NCBI GenBank assembly: GCA_025458415.1
Contig: JALOSN010000094.1
Location: 1 to 5,491, forward strand
DNA from: Hydrogenophaga sp.
GTDB taxonomy: Bacteria > Pseudomonadota > Gammaproteobacteria > Burkholderiales > Burkholderiaceae_C
DNA length: 5,491 nt
Reading direction: 5' to 3'
Of this stretch, positions 1 through 5,439 are shown piece by piece. The position numbers and the translations under genes were made by a program. The notes beneath the pieces were generated by a model. That model made no database searches. It was not told the DNA's origin and was given only the letters and a program-made list of their open reading frames with translations. The stretch's first letter is position 1, and every line of letters starts with the position of its first letter.

Positions 1-92
1 CCCAGGATGGGCACCATGGGCTTGGGGGTCTTCTGCGTCAGCGGACGCACGCGGGTTCCCTGGCCTGCTGCCAGGATCATGCCTTTGGCCAT
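1..92 (-). CDS. Sugar-phosphate nucleotidyltransferase, N-terminal fragment cut by the window edge
   Basis: The first 30 codons of a gene that runs off the left edge. The translation begins MAKGMILAAGQGTRVRPLT and continues to a PKPMVP segment. It carries the complete pyrophosphorylase signature: G10-Q-G12-T13-R14, the R-P-L-T that follows, and the substrate-side Lys of PKP (K24). Proteins of this type transfer a nucleotide from an NTP to a sugar 1-phosphate in the cytoplasm, for example mannose-1-phosphate guanylyltransferase or glucose-1-phosphate thymidylyltransferase; 30 residues cannot decide which. ATG at 92 was chosen; ATG at 80 (MILAAG) is possible. Neither has a clear Shine-Dalgarno, and the bases just before 92 read CCTCC in the sense direction rather than AGGAGG. 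It lies 78 bases beyond the WavE gene on the same strand, so it may belong to the same transcript. It is the third nucleotidyltransferase of the window. Confidence 0.85.
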   Translation of the reverse strand, partial: MAKGMILAAGQGTRVRPLTQKTPKPMVPIL

Positions 93-170
93 GGTCGGAG
101 GACGTTGTGGTTTGGAAGTGGGGCGCGCGACCCTGCTGTCAGGTGAAGTGCAGGCGTGGGTGCAGTCAGC

Positions 171-1244
171 TCAGGGAGCAGGCGACTCGATGGATGACAC
201 AGGCTGATTGAACCGTTCGGTCAGCACATGCTCGTACCGCCGAGCGTCTTCGGCTCGAAGGGCCCCGGTCTGCATCAGCAGCCATTCTCGAAAAGAGAAT
301 TCGTGCCGGTTGGTCGTCATGTCGTAGACCGTGACGAATTCGCGCAGTGAATAAGTCTGGCCCTTGACCCAGTAGAAGTCCGTGGCGGCGAAGTCGGCAA
401 AGCAGAAGTGGTCCCGGTAGGCGGCCCATGTGTCTTGCAATGTCCAGTCGAGGGGACGGCCCAGGCGCTCAAGGAACTGGCTGGTGATGTAGCTTTCGGC
501 CGCGGCATAGCGGCACAGCTCACCGATGGGTGTGCCGACGAAGATATCCTGCTGCCGGTTGGGCCAGCCAGCGGGTGCGGGGTCCTCGCGCAGCGGTGGT
601 GTCCAGTAGGTCAGCATGTCCTCGGTGTGGCCGAACACTGTCTGGTCGGTGACGTGATAGGGGGCAAACTTGAGCGACCCTTGACCCACTCCCACAATGC
701 GGTACTTCTGGTTGACACCTGCAGCGGGTGGAAAGGACTTGGCCAAGGCCACCAGGTAGGCGATCGCGTCGGGGTGGTAGAGGCGTTGATCGGTTCTGGA
801 CTTGAGCGTCCAGGGCGCACCGGTCGATGCCGCTGCGCGGACACCGGCCGCAGCACCGGTCAGCTGCATGTTCACATTGAACAGGCCTGCCTGGGCCGGC
901 TTGTCGGACAGCACCACCTGCACACCGAGGTCCCGGATGGGTGCAAGCAGGCTATCGGGGGTGTCGCGCCATGTCGACAGGATGAGCGGGCAATGGGGAA
1001 AGTGGCGCCGGTAGAGCCGGAAAGTCTCGAGGGTGAAGTCGTCTTCCTGGGCGACCGGACCTTGGAGAAAGATGGTGCAGGCTTCGCCAGAGGCACCGGG
1101 TTCAGGATGGGTGCCGATCAGGCCTGTCCGTTTGGGTCGCAGGTGAAAGGTGGCCAGGTGGCGGCTGTACTTGACCGCGTACTGCGCTGCCCAGTAAAGG
1201 AGGCGGTAGGACAGCCGGTCATGCAGGGTAGGGCGGTCGCGCAT
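171..1244 (-). CDS. WavE-family lipopolysaccharide/polysaccharide biosynthesis protein
   Basis: A 357-residue protein resembling the WavE family, named after a Vibrio cholerae LPS core gene and probably a glycosyltransferase-like enzyme acting at the cytoplasmic face. Visible family blocks are: FLQGP (about 59-63) ending the first beta strand; a T-L-E-T-F-R-L-Y-R-R-H-F-P stretch (71-83); LILSTW (87-92); FNVN (122-125); the LKSRTDQR block (147-154), whose Asp152 sits where nucleotide-sugar enzymes often have an acidic metal ligand; a VTDQTVFG block (198-205); and AAESYI (248-253). The length suits the family. There is no signal peptide or clear membrane span. The frame stays open to 1604, but that upstream part translates to low-complexity Arg/Cys-rich sequence inside the preceding gene, so ATG at 1244, 8 bases after that gene's stop, is the start. 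The Shine-Dalgarno is weak, suggesting translational coupling. The precise activity is not established for the family. Confidence 0.85.
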   Translation of the reverse strand: MRDRPTLHDRLSYRLLYWAAQYAVKYSRHLATFHLRPKRTGLIGTHPEPGASGEACTIFLQGPVAQEDDFTLETFRLYRRHFPHCPLILSTWRDTPDSLLAPIRDLGVQVVLSDKPAQAGLFNVNMQLTGAAAGVRAAASTGAPWTLKSRTDQRLYHPDAIAYLVALAKSFPPAAGVNQKYRIVGVGQGSLKFAPYHVTDQTVFGHTEDMLTYWTPPLREDPAPAGWPNRQQDIFVGTPIGELCRYAAAESYITSQFLERLGRPLDWTLQDTWAAYRDHFCFADFAATDFYWVKGQTYSLREFVTVYDMTTNRHEFSFREWLLMQTGALRAEDARRYEHVLTERFNQPVSSIESPAP

Positions 1245-1252
1245 GGGTGTTT

Positions 1253-2023
1253 TCAGCGGGCGCCGGGCGGATGCTCCAGCCTGGCCACCGATTTCCGGGA
1301 TATGGGACTGGCCAAGAAGGCGGTCAGGTCGGCTGGTACACCGATACCGTGCATGCCCGCACCGAGGCGCCCGATGTCGAAGCATTCTATTTGGGCGCCC
1401 TTGGCGATGAGCTGATCGTAGGCAGGCGCAACATAGAACTCGCCGTTGACACGAAGGTCGGCAGCGACCATGGCGTCGACGGCACGAACAAAATCGGAAC
1501 CGCGACGGAAGTTGTAGATCCCGACCGTGGCCTCGTTGGACACCACCTTTTTTTCCACCACCTCCACCACCCGACCGGTCGCATCGCGACCGACAAAGGA
1601 CCATTTCGGGTCATCGGCCCACATGGTCATGATCAGGCCATCGGCCTCACCCATGGCGGCCAGGTAGGCGTCGATATCGGTATCGATGTACTGGTCGCAG
1701 TTGGCGATCATCAGGGGATCATCGTTGTCGATCAGGTCGCGCGCCAGCAGCACCGTACAGGCGGCCCCCTGGGTCACCTGGTCCACGAACACGATTTCGC
1801 ACCCAGGCGCCCACTGGCGCAATTTGTCATCGATGCCGTAGGTCTGCGCGTGTTCGCGCAGCACCAGAAAGATGAAGCGGTGGGGGATCGACGGCCGCAG
1901 ATTCTCGATCACGACCTCGATCATCGGGTGCCCGTGGATCGGGATGAGGGGCTTGGGCAGGTCATAGCCTGCGTCGGCAAAGCGCTGGCCACGGCCGGCC
2001 ATGGGCAAGGCGATGTTCAGCAT
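1253..2023 (-). CDS. Nucleotidyltransferase (NTP_transferase fold), canonical copy
   Basis: A 256-residue cytoplasmic nucleotidyltransferase of the type common in capsule and LPS loci. Activation of a phosphorylated sugar or similar compound with an NTP is the expected reaction. The signature is complete: PMAGRGQRF (7-15) gives the G-x-G-x-R nucleotide loop, followed by PKP (23-25). Further blocks are QGAACTVLLA (85-94), ANCDQ (107-111) with metal-binding Asp110, PKWSFV (139-144), VVEKK (155-159), the ATVGIYNFRRGSDFV run (165-179), VNGEFYVAP (192-200) and MHGIGVPADL (224-233), the family's usual C-terminal block. ATG at 2023 overlaps the cupin stop by 7 bases, and GGAGA about 10 bases upstream serves as ribosome binding site. 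It is paralogous to the nucleotidyltransferase on the other side of the cupin. The substrate is not predictable from sequence. A 7-A run lies at 1548-1554 (see findings). Confidence 0.9.
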   Translation of the reverse strand: MLNIALPMAGRGQRFADAGYDLPKPLIPIHGHPMIEVVIENLRPSIPHRFIFLVLREHAQTYGIDDKLRQWAPGCEIVFVDQVTQGAACTVLLARDLIDNDDPLMIANCDQYIDTDIDAYLAAMGEADGLIMTMWADDPKWSFVGRDATGRVVEVVEKKVVSNEATVGIYNFRRGSDFVRAVDAMVAADLRVNGEFYVAPAYDQLIAKGAQIECFDIGRLGAGMHGIGVPADLTAFLASPISRKSVARLEHPPGAR

Positions 2024-2337
2024 TCGTATTTGTCTCCGGCCACGCTCGGCAGCTTGACAACCACGGTGGTGACGTCGGTGAGGGCTTCGAAGTCGGTGGC
2101 CTCGCCAGGCTCGATGACCACGATGTCGCCCGCTTCATAAACGGTTTCGTTCATGCGTGCCCGCCCGGCGAGGATCAGCGTCAGCTCATGCGCCACTTTG
2201 TGCATGTGACGCTTTTCGTGGCTGCCGCCGGTGTACGTCTTGACCGCGACCTCAGCCGCATCGGAGCGCAGGGCCACGGGTTCGAAGGCGCCCACGAACC
2301 AGCCTTTGGTCATGTCGGACAGTTTGTACCGTTGCAT
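2017..2337 (-). CDS. Small single-domain cupin protein
   Basis: A 106-residue single cupin barrel. Motif 1 fits the classical spacing exactly: G38, then H44-M-H46, E51 and G58, giving the two His and one Glu metal ligands. Motif 2 begins at G70 and reaches P77-G78, but the fourth metal-ligand His is absent; T81-D82 occupies that place. Small cupins in polysaccharide loci act as sugar or sugar-phosphate isomerases, epimerases or binding proteins; which applies here is not visible. The start is well supported: AAGGAG lies at 2347-2352 (sense direction), about 9 bases before ATG 2337, inside the end of the preceding gene. The gap to that gene is 5 bases, and its own stop overlaps the next start by 7 bases. 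Being sandwiched between two paralogous nucleotidyltransferases suggests it serves the same pathway, perhaps acting on their substrate or product (inference). Confidence 0.85.
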   Translation of the reverse strand: MQRYKLSDMTKGWFVGAFEPVALRSDAAEVAVKTYTGGSHEKRHMHKVAHELTLILAGRARMNETVYEAGDIVVIEPGEATDFEALTDVTTVVVKLPSVAGDKYEC

Positions 2338-2342
2338 GTCGG

Positions 2343-3080
2343 TCAGCTCCTTCTGCGTGCGGAAAGCACCTGCTCATATTCCTCGACGGCTTGGGGTGTG
2401 GCCAATGAGATGTAATGGTCGCGATCAATCGGATAGACACCGATGCGCTTCTGGGCCAGGATCAGCTCATTGAAGGAGGGGCAGACAAAGTAGCCACCGT
2501 TGACCGATGCCCCCTTGCGGATCATGCCCTGCATCGCGGTGACGAAGTCGCTGCCACGGCGGAAATAGTAGACCCCCGCGGTGGCCAGCCTGCTGATGGG
2601 CCGTTTCTCGGCAGCTTCGATCACCATGCCGGATGCATCGGTCTTGACGAAAGACCACCGAGGATGGACAGAGTCGAACGCGATGGTGCCTGCGTCGAGC
2701 TCGCGCTGGCGGAAATCGGCCAACATCTGGCCAAAGTCCAGGTTCACGATCTGGTCTGCATTGGCGATGATCAGCTCGTCGTCCAGGTCGATGTGCTCAA
2801 TGGCCAGCAGCGCGGTGCAACCTGCGCCGGCGGTATCGCCGTCGGCCCTGATCACGGCCACGTTCGGATTGAGCAGCTGCAGCACGTCACGCAGGTGGAA
2901 CCGAAGATCGTCTTCCTTGCGTACCACGAATACGAAGCGGGCATCCGGAATGGTGGACAGGCTGTCGAAAGCATGTTCGACCAGCGGCCGCCGGTCGATC
3001 TCGATCACCGGTTTGGCGAAATGGAAGCCGTGGCGACGGAACAGCTCGTCGCTGCCTGCCATGGGAATGATGACTTTCAT
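2343..3080 (-). CDS. Nucleotidyltransferase-like protein, divergent copy
   Basis: A 245-residue protein homologous along its length to the 256-residue nucleotidyltransferase downstream of the cupin. Shared blocks are IPMAG (5-9), AKP (22-24), GAGCTALLA (85-93), IIANADQ (104-110) with Asp109, WSFV (142-145), AEK (157-159), the ATAGVYYFRRGSDFV run (166-180) and VNGGYFVCP (193-201). It differs where the nucleotide-binding G-x-G-x-R loop should be: the sequence is MAGSDELFRRHGF, lacking the second Gly and the usual Arg position. The C-terminal HGIG block is replaced by HYISLATP (222-229). It is probably a nucleotidyltransferase with altered nucleotide or substrate preference, or a partner subunit; loss of activity cannot be excluded. 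The start at 3080 overlaps the HAD stop in an ATGA junction, with AGGAGG about 10 bases upstream, so the start is secure and translation is probably coupled. Confidence 0.85.
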   Translation of the reverse strand: MKVIIPMAGSDELFRRHGFHFAKPVIEIDRRPLVEHAFDSLSTIPDARFVFVVRKEDDLRFHLRDVLQLLNPNVAVIRADGDTAGAGCTALLAIEHIDLDDELIIANADQIVNLDFGQMLADFRQRELDAGTIAFDSVHPRWSFVKTDASGMVIEAAEKRPISRLATAGVYYFRRGSDFVTAMQGMIRKGASVNGGYFVCPSFNELILAQKRIGVYPIDRDHYISLATPQAVEEYEQVLSARRRS

Positions 3081-3709
3081 GCGGTACGACCCTCCTCGCG
3101 TTGGATGGCCTCAAGAATGCGGTCGAGCTGGACATCGTTGACGCTCTGTACGACCAGAAGGGGACAACCGGCGGCCTCAGCGGCCCGAATGCCGTTCTGG
3201 TTGTCCTCGACCACCAGACAGTTTTCCGGCCGCACACCCAGCAGTTCCGCGGCTCTGACATAGATGTCGGGGTATGGCTTGGGCTGGTTGACGTCTTCGC
3301 AACTGAGCATCAGGTCCAGGTAGCCGTCGAGGTGGCTCTTCTGCATCATCAGCTCCACGGTGGAGCGGATCGAATTGGACGCCAGTCCCAGCCGGTAGCC
3401 GCGAGCCTTCAGGTGCGACAGCGCGTATTCGTGAACGAACAGCGGTTTGCATTTCAGGTAGACCTGATCGACCGTGTATTGCTGTTTGAGTTCGTTGATG
3501 AAGCTGTGCAATCCCTTTGGAAGTCCACGTTCCTGGCTCAGCATCTCCAGTTTGCGGCGCGTTGGCAACCCGTCGAAGGTGGACAGGTGGTCAGCCCGCG
3601 TGATGGTGTAGCCGAACAGCTCGAGCGCCTGGTTCAGTGCTTCGTAGTGCCAGTCCTTGGCGTCGATCAGGACGCCATCCATATCGAAAACGACAGCCTC
3701 AATGGTCAT
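3077..3709 (-). CDS. HAD-superfamily hydrolase (beta-phosphoglucomutase/phosphatase-like)
   Basis: A 210-residue cytoplasmic HAD subfamily IA enzyme with all four catalytic motifs: motif I FDMDGV with nucleophile D9 and acid/base D11; motif II LASNS with S111; motif III QPKPYP with K144; motif IV VVEDNQNG with E168 and D169. Residues about 16-80 form the helical cap, beginning with the DAKDWHYEALN stretch. The architecture fits a beta-phosphoglucomutase or a small phosphatase acting on a sugar phosphate, polyol phosphate or similar phosphomonoester; the two cannot be separated by eye. ATG at 3709 overlaps the preceding phosphodiesterase gene by 11 bases and has AGGAG about 10 bases upstream. 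The overlap with the following nucleotidyltransferase is 4 bases. The context suggests it dephosphorylates or isomerises a compound passed between the phosphodiesterase and the nucleotidyltransferases (inference). Confidence 0.9.
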   Translation of the reverse strand: MTIEAVVFDMDGVLIDAKDWHYEALNQALELFGYTITRADHLSTFDGLPTRRKLEMLSQERGLPKGLHSFINELKQQYTVDQVYLKCKPLFVHEYALSHLKARGYRLGLASNSIRSTVELMMQKSHLDGYLDLMLSCEDVNQPKPYPDIYVRAAELLGVRPENCLVVEDNQNGIRAAEAAGCPLLVVQSVNDVQLDRILEAIQREEGRTA

Positions 3710-4334
3710 GAGAGAGGAGCTCCTTGGCTTGTTCGGGGAGATCGGTGCAGATCATGAGGCGGTCTCCACCTGGCAGGTCGGTCGAGGCCAGGCTTTCCCA
3801 GACCGGACGGTGGTCGCGGCGGTGCAGCTCGGGAGAGACGATGCATACCCGTTTGCCGGCGTCCAGGTGCCGGGCAATGACGCCGATGTCCCACCAATCG
3901 CTGCCGAACCCGTCGAGCCACACGCCAGATGCCTTGTCATAAAGCACAGGATCTGGCTCGACATCACTGTGTCGGGTGAAGACCGGTATGCCGGCGGAGA
4001 GCCAGTGAAGAGTGTCGGGGACCGACATGTCAAAGACGAATGCGTCGATGCCATGCAGGCTTTCCAACTGGGCCAGCAAGAGCCGATGCAGCCCGTCTGC
4101 CTTGATGTTCAATGCCAGCGTCAGGGAGGGGTCGTACCGTTGGTGGATGGCGAACATGGCATCCGCCGCCAGGGCACTGGGGGTGGGTGGATCGTGGGAC
4201 ACCACCAATTGACCGGCGAGGTCGCGAAGATCGGTTTCCGTGCCGAAACCAAGGGCGAACGAACGCTCGAACGCGCTGGGCAAGTTTTTTTCTTCGACGG
4301 ACTTCCAGTAGCCTCTGTGACTGAGAATCTTCAT
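3699..4334 (-). CDS. Glycerophosphodiester phosphodiesterase-like (GDPD/PI-PLC fold) protein
   Basis: A 211-residue protein of the GDPD/PI-PLC-like barrel family, which hydrolyses phosphodiesters such as glycerophosphodiesters to an alcohol and a phosphomonoester. It has the N-terminal HRG (H6-R7-G8), TETDLRD (32-38) providing the E-x-D metal ligands E33 and D35, SHD with H47-D48, and LNIK with K78. No signal peptide or membrane segment is seen, so it should be cytoplasmic, unlike the periplasmic GlpQ type. It is somewhat shorter than typical GDPDs. The frame stays open to 4541, but ATG at 4334 puts HRG at residue 6, as usual in the family, has AGGA upstream, and lies downstream of the candidate sigma-54 promoter. 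Its stop overlaps the HAD gene by 11 bases. It heads the six-gene run, hinting that its product or substrate feeds that pathway. The natural substrate is unknown. Confidence 0.85.
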   Translation of the reverse strand: MKILSHRGYWKSVEEKNLPSAFERSFALGFGTETDLRDLAGQLVVSHDPPTPSALAADAMFAIHQRYDPSLTLALNIKADGLHRLLLAQLESLHGIDAFVFDMSVPDTLHWLSAGIPVFTRHSDVEPDPVLYDKASGVWLDGFGSDWWDIGVIARHLDAGKRVCIVSPELHRRDHRPVWESLASTDLPGGDRLMICTDLPEQAKELLSHDH

Positions 4335-4399
4335 GCTCAAGGTCCTGTGGCGGGGCGTGTGGCAGGCCCTCGTGACCCTGCTCAGCCAAGAATTATCAA

Positions 4400-4417
4400 T
4401 GGCAAGCGTGGTGCCAG
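4400..4417 (-). promoter_or_regulatory. Candidate sigma-54 (RpoN) -24/-12 promoter
   Basis: In the sense direction the bases read CTGGCACCACGCTTGCCA. This matches the RpoN consensus YTGGCACG-N4-TTGCW at all core positions, with C instead of G after TGGCAC and C at the last W. The invariant GG (4415-4414) and GC (4403-4402) are separated by exactly 10 bases, as required. The predicted transcription start is near 4390, giving a leader of about 56 bases before the phosphodiesterase ATG at 4334. Transcription would need an AAA+ enhancer-binding activator. A chance match is possible but less likely in an intergenic region in the correct orientation. Confidence 0.7.
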
Positions 4418-4426
4418 CAAGGAAAT

Positions 4427-4447
4427 AAGTAGACGTTTTTCCTACTT
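4427..4447. repeat. 6-base inverted repeat upstream of the sigma-54 promoter
   Basis: AAGTAG (4427-4432) and CTACTT (4442-4447) form perfect arms around a 9-base spacer. The centre is about 47 bases before the predicted start site. It could be a protein-binding dyad or a weak hairpin. As a terminator it is poor: the stem is AT-rich and no T run follows. Confidence 0.4.
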
Positions 4448-4448
4448 G

Positions 4449-4463
4449 GCGATGCTCGCGATG
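4449..4463. repeat. Short direct repeat GCGATG
   Basis: GCGATG occurs at 4449-4454 and again at 4458-4463, separated by CTC, giving a 9-base period. It sits between the inverted repeat and the 8-base palindrome. It may be part of a regulator-binding array or may be chance. Confidence 0.25.
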
Positions 4464-4467
4464 TGCG

Positions 4468-4475
4468 GTTGCAAC
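4468..4475. promoter_or_regulatory. Palindrome GTTGCAAC, possible activator site
   Basis: A perfect 8-base palindrome centred about 82 bases before the predicted sigma-54 start site. That distance is usual for an upstream activating sequence of an enhancer-binding protein. The assignment rests only on symmetry and position. Confidence 0.3.
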
Positions 4476-4497
4476 AGATGACTGGACGGCTTTGAAT

Positions 4498-5439
4498 TCA
4501 GGGTCTGGCCACGCCGGTCTTTGAATACCGGGTGACAACATCCCAGACGGTTTCGCTCATCAGCCGGGCCGTATCTTCATCAGGCAGCTTCGCTGGCGTG
4601 CCGTCCGCCTTGAGCAGGGGGGGAGCCACCACTGGCGGAGGCCGGTGGTAGAGGACCGCATAGTGGGTCAAGGCCACCAGGTAGTTGCCCAGGTCGTTCA
4701 TGTGGATGTTGTCCTGTGTGCCGTCGGCATTGCGGATGAAAAGATCGGTTCTGGATCTGACATTGCCTACGCCGCCTTTTGACTCGACTGCACGCACGAA
4801 GCGACCCAGGACCTGGCCGGCCGGAATGACATGGACGGGGCCGGCAGTGTCGCCGTGGGCCAGGCCCTGGGCCAGCAGAACGCCTTCCCAGTGTTTGGGA
4901 AGGTCTTCGTCGAGGCGTTCAAGCCAGCCCTTGGGGTCATCCAGAGGATGCCAGGTCTCATACAGGTAGACACGCGCCTTTGGGTTGGTGGCCCGGGCTG
5001 CCTGGGCCCAGGCGCGGATGTACTTGGGGCTGTCGAAGTATTTGATCGAGTCTTTGATCTCGACCGCCTCGGTCAGCACGATGGCGTCGAACTGGCCGCT
5101 GTCAATGGCGCCTCGGGCTTCCTGGTATCGGGCGTGGTTGTTTTCCACTTCGCTGCCTTTGACCGGGATGTCAGGCTCCCAGTGCGATTGCAGCGAGGCG
5201 CCCCATCCCAGTTGGGAGCGGTGATCGTGACCAGGCCCTGCCAGCTGCTCCAGCATCATGGGCATGTCACGGTTGACCAGGCTGTGGCCGATATGGAAGA
5301 CACGCAGGGGCTTGTCGGGCGGGGTTAGCGGCGTCGTGTAGAGCTGTTCCAGTGCCTGTGGTTCAAGGGTCTTCTGCCAGCCACAGGCACTCAGCAACAG
5401 AGCCAGACCCAGAGGGAGGTAGCGCTTCATCTTTTTCAT
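4498..5439 (-). CDS. SGNH/GDSL-like hydrolase, predicted lipoprotein
   Basis: A 313-residue exported protein. The N-terminus has a basic MKKMKR segment, a hydrophobic core and a lipobox LSAC with Cys19, so signal peptidase II processing is expected; the residue after Cys is Gly, compatible with outer-membrane sorting. The mature part looks like an SGNH hydrolase: block I FHIGHSL with candidate nucleophile Ser53, a central DAIVLTEAVE strand (about 118-127) at the GxND-block position, and block V DNIH with D243 and H246 as the remaining catalytic residues. Such proteins deacylate or acyl-modify polysaccharides or lipids, which suits a polysaccharide locus; the substrate is unknown. ATG at 5439 was preferred because it places the charged segment first. 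ATG at 5454 adds MSPTV, and 5430 is also possible; none has a clear Shine-Dalgarno. It ends 163 bases before the next gene and is probably a separate unit from the sigma-54 run. Confidence 0.8.
   Translation of the reverse strand: MKKMKRYLPLGLALLLSACGWQKTLEPQALEQLYTTPLTPPDKPLRVFHIGHSLVNRDMPMMLEQLAGPGHDHRSQLGWGASLQSHWEPDIPVKGSEVENNHARYQEARGAIDSGQFDAIVLTEAVEIKDSIKYFDSPKYIRAWAQAARATNPKARVYLYETWHPLDDPKGWLERLDEDLPKHWEGVLLAQGLAHGDTAGPVHVIPAGQVLGRFVRAVESKGGVGNVRSRTDLFIRNADGTQDNIHMNDLGNYLVALTHYAVLYHRPPPVVAPPLLKADGTPAKLPDEDTARLMSETVWDVVTRYSKTGVARP

Larger units (their letters stand above)
4335..4497. other. 163-base intergenic regulatory region
   Basis: The longest non-coding stretch of the window, between the SGNH lipoprotein stop and the phosphodiesterase start. 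It is visibly AT-richer in its middle than the flanking genes. It contains the candidate sigma-54 promoter, a 6-base inverted repeat, a 9-base-period direct repeat and an 8-base palindrome, listed separately. No reading frame with a plausible start and ribosome site was seen in it, and no GC-rich hairpin followed by a T run that would terminate the upstream transcript. Confidence 0.7.

Noticed and set aside
124..136. GGG/CCC-flanked CGCG element in the WavE-to-nucleotidyltransferase gap as a terminator
   Set aside because: The arms are only three bases without a proper loop or T run; nothing supports termination.
408..1415. Long plus-strand reading frame of 335 codons
   Set aside because: It is antisense to WavE, has no recognisable domain, and exists because the GC-rich gene leaves few stops on the other strand.
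1245..1604. N-terminal extension of the WavE frame upstream of 1244
   Set aside because: The frame is open, but the translation is Arg/Cys/Gly-rich without family similarity and lies inside the nucleotidyltransferase gene; WavE homology begins after ATG 1244.
1247..2140. Long plus-strand reading frame of 297 codons
   Set aside because: It is antisense to the canonical nucleotidyltransferase and the cupin; it is His/Gly/Asp-rich with no motif, consistent with a shadow frame.
2415..3263. Long plus-strand reading frame of 282 codons
   Set aside because: It is antisense to the divergent nucleotidyltransferase and part of the HAD gene, both of which have clear family motifs.
4427..4447. Intrinsic terminator after the SGNH gene
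   Set aside because: The stem is only 6 AT-rich pairs and is followed by ATTTCC rather than a T run; better treated as a possible binding dyad.
3657..4481. Plus-strand reading frame of 274 codons over the phosphodiesterase
   Set aside because: The opposite strand shows complete GDPD motifs and good ribosome sites; this frame shows none.
4335..4541. N-terminal extension of the phosphodiesterase frame to 4541
   Set aside because: It would overlap the SGNH gene, include the sigma-54 promoter and place the HRG motif 69 residues further in; the family start is just before HRG.
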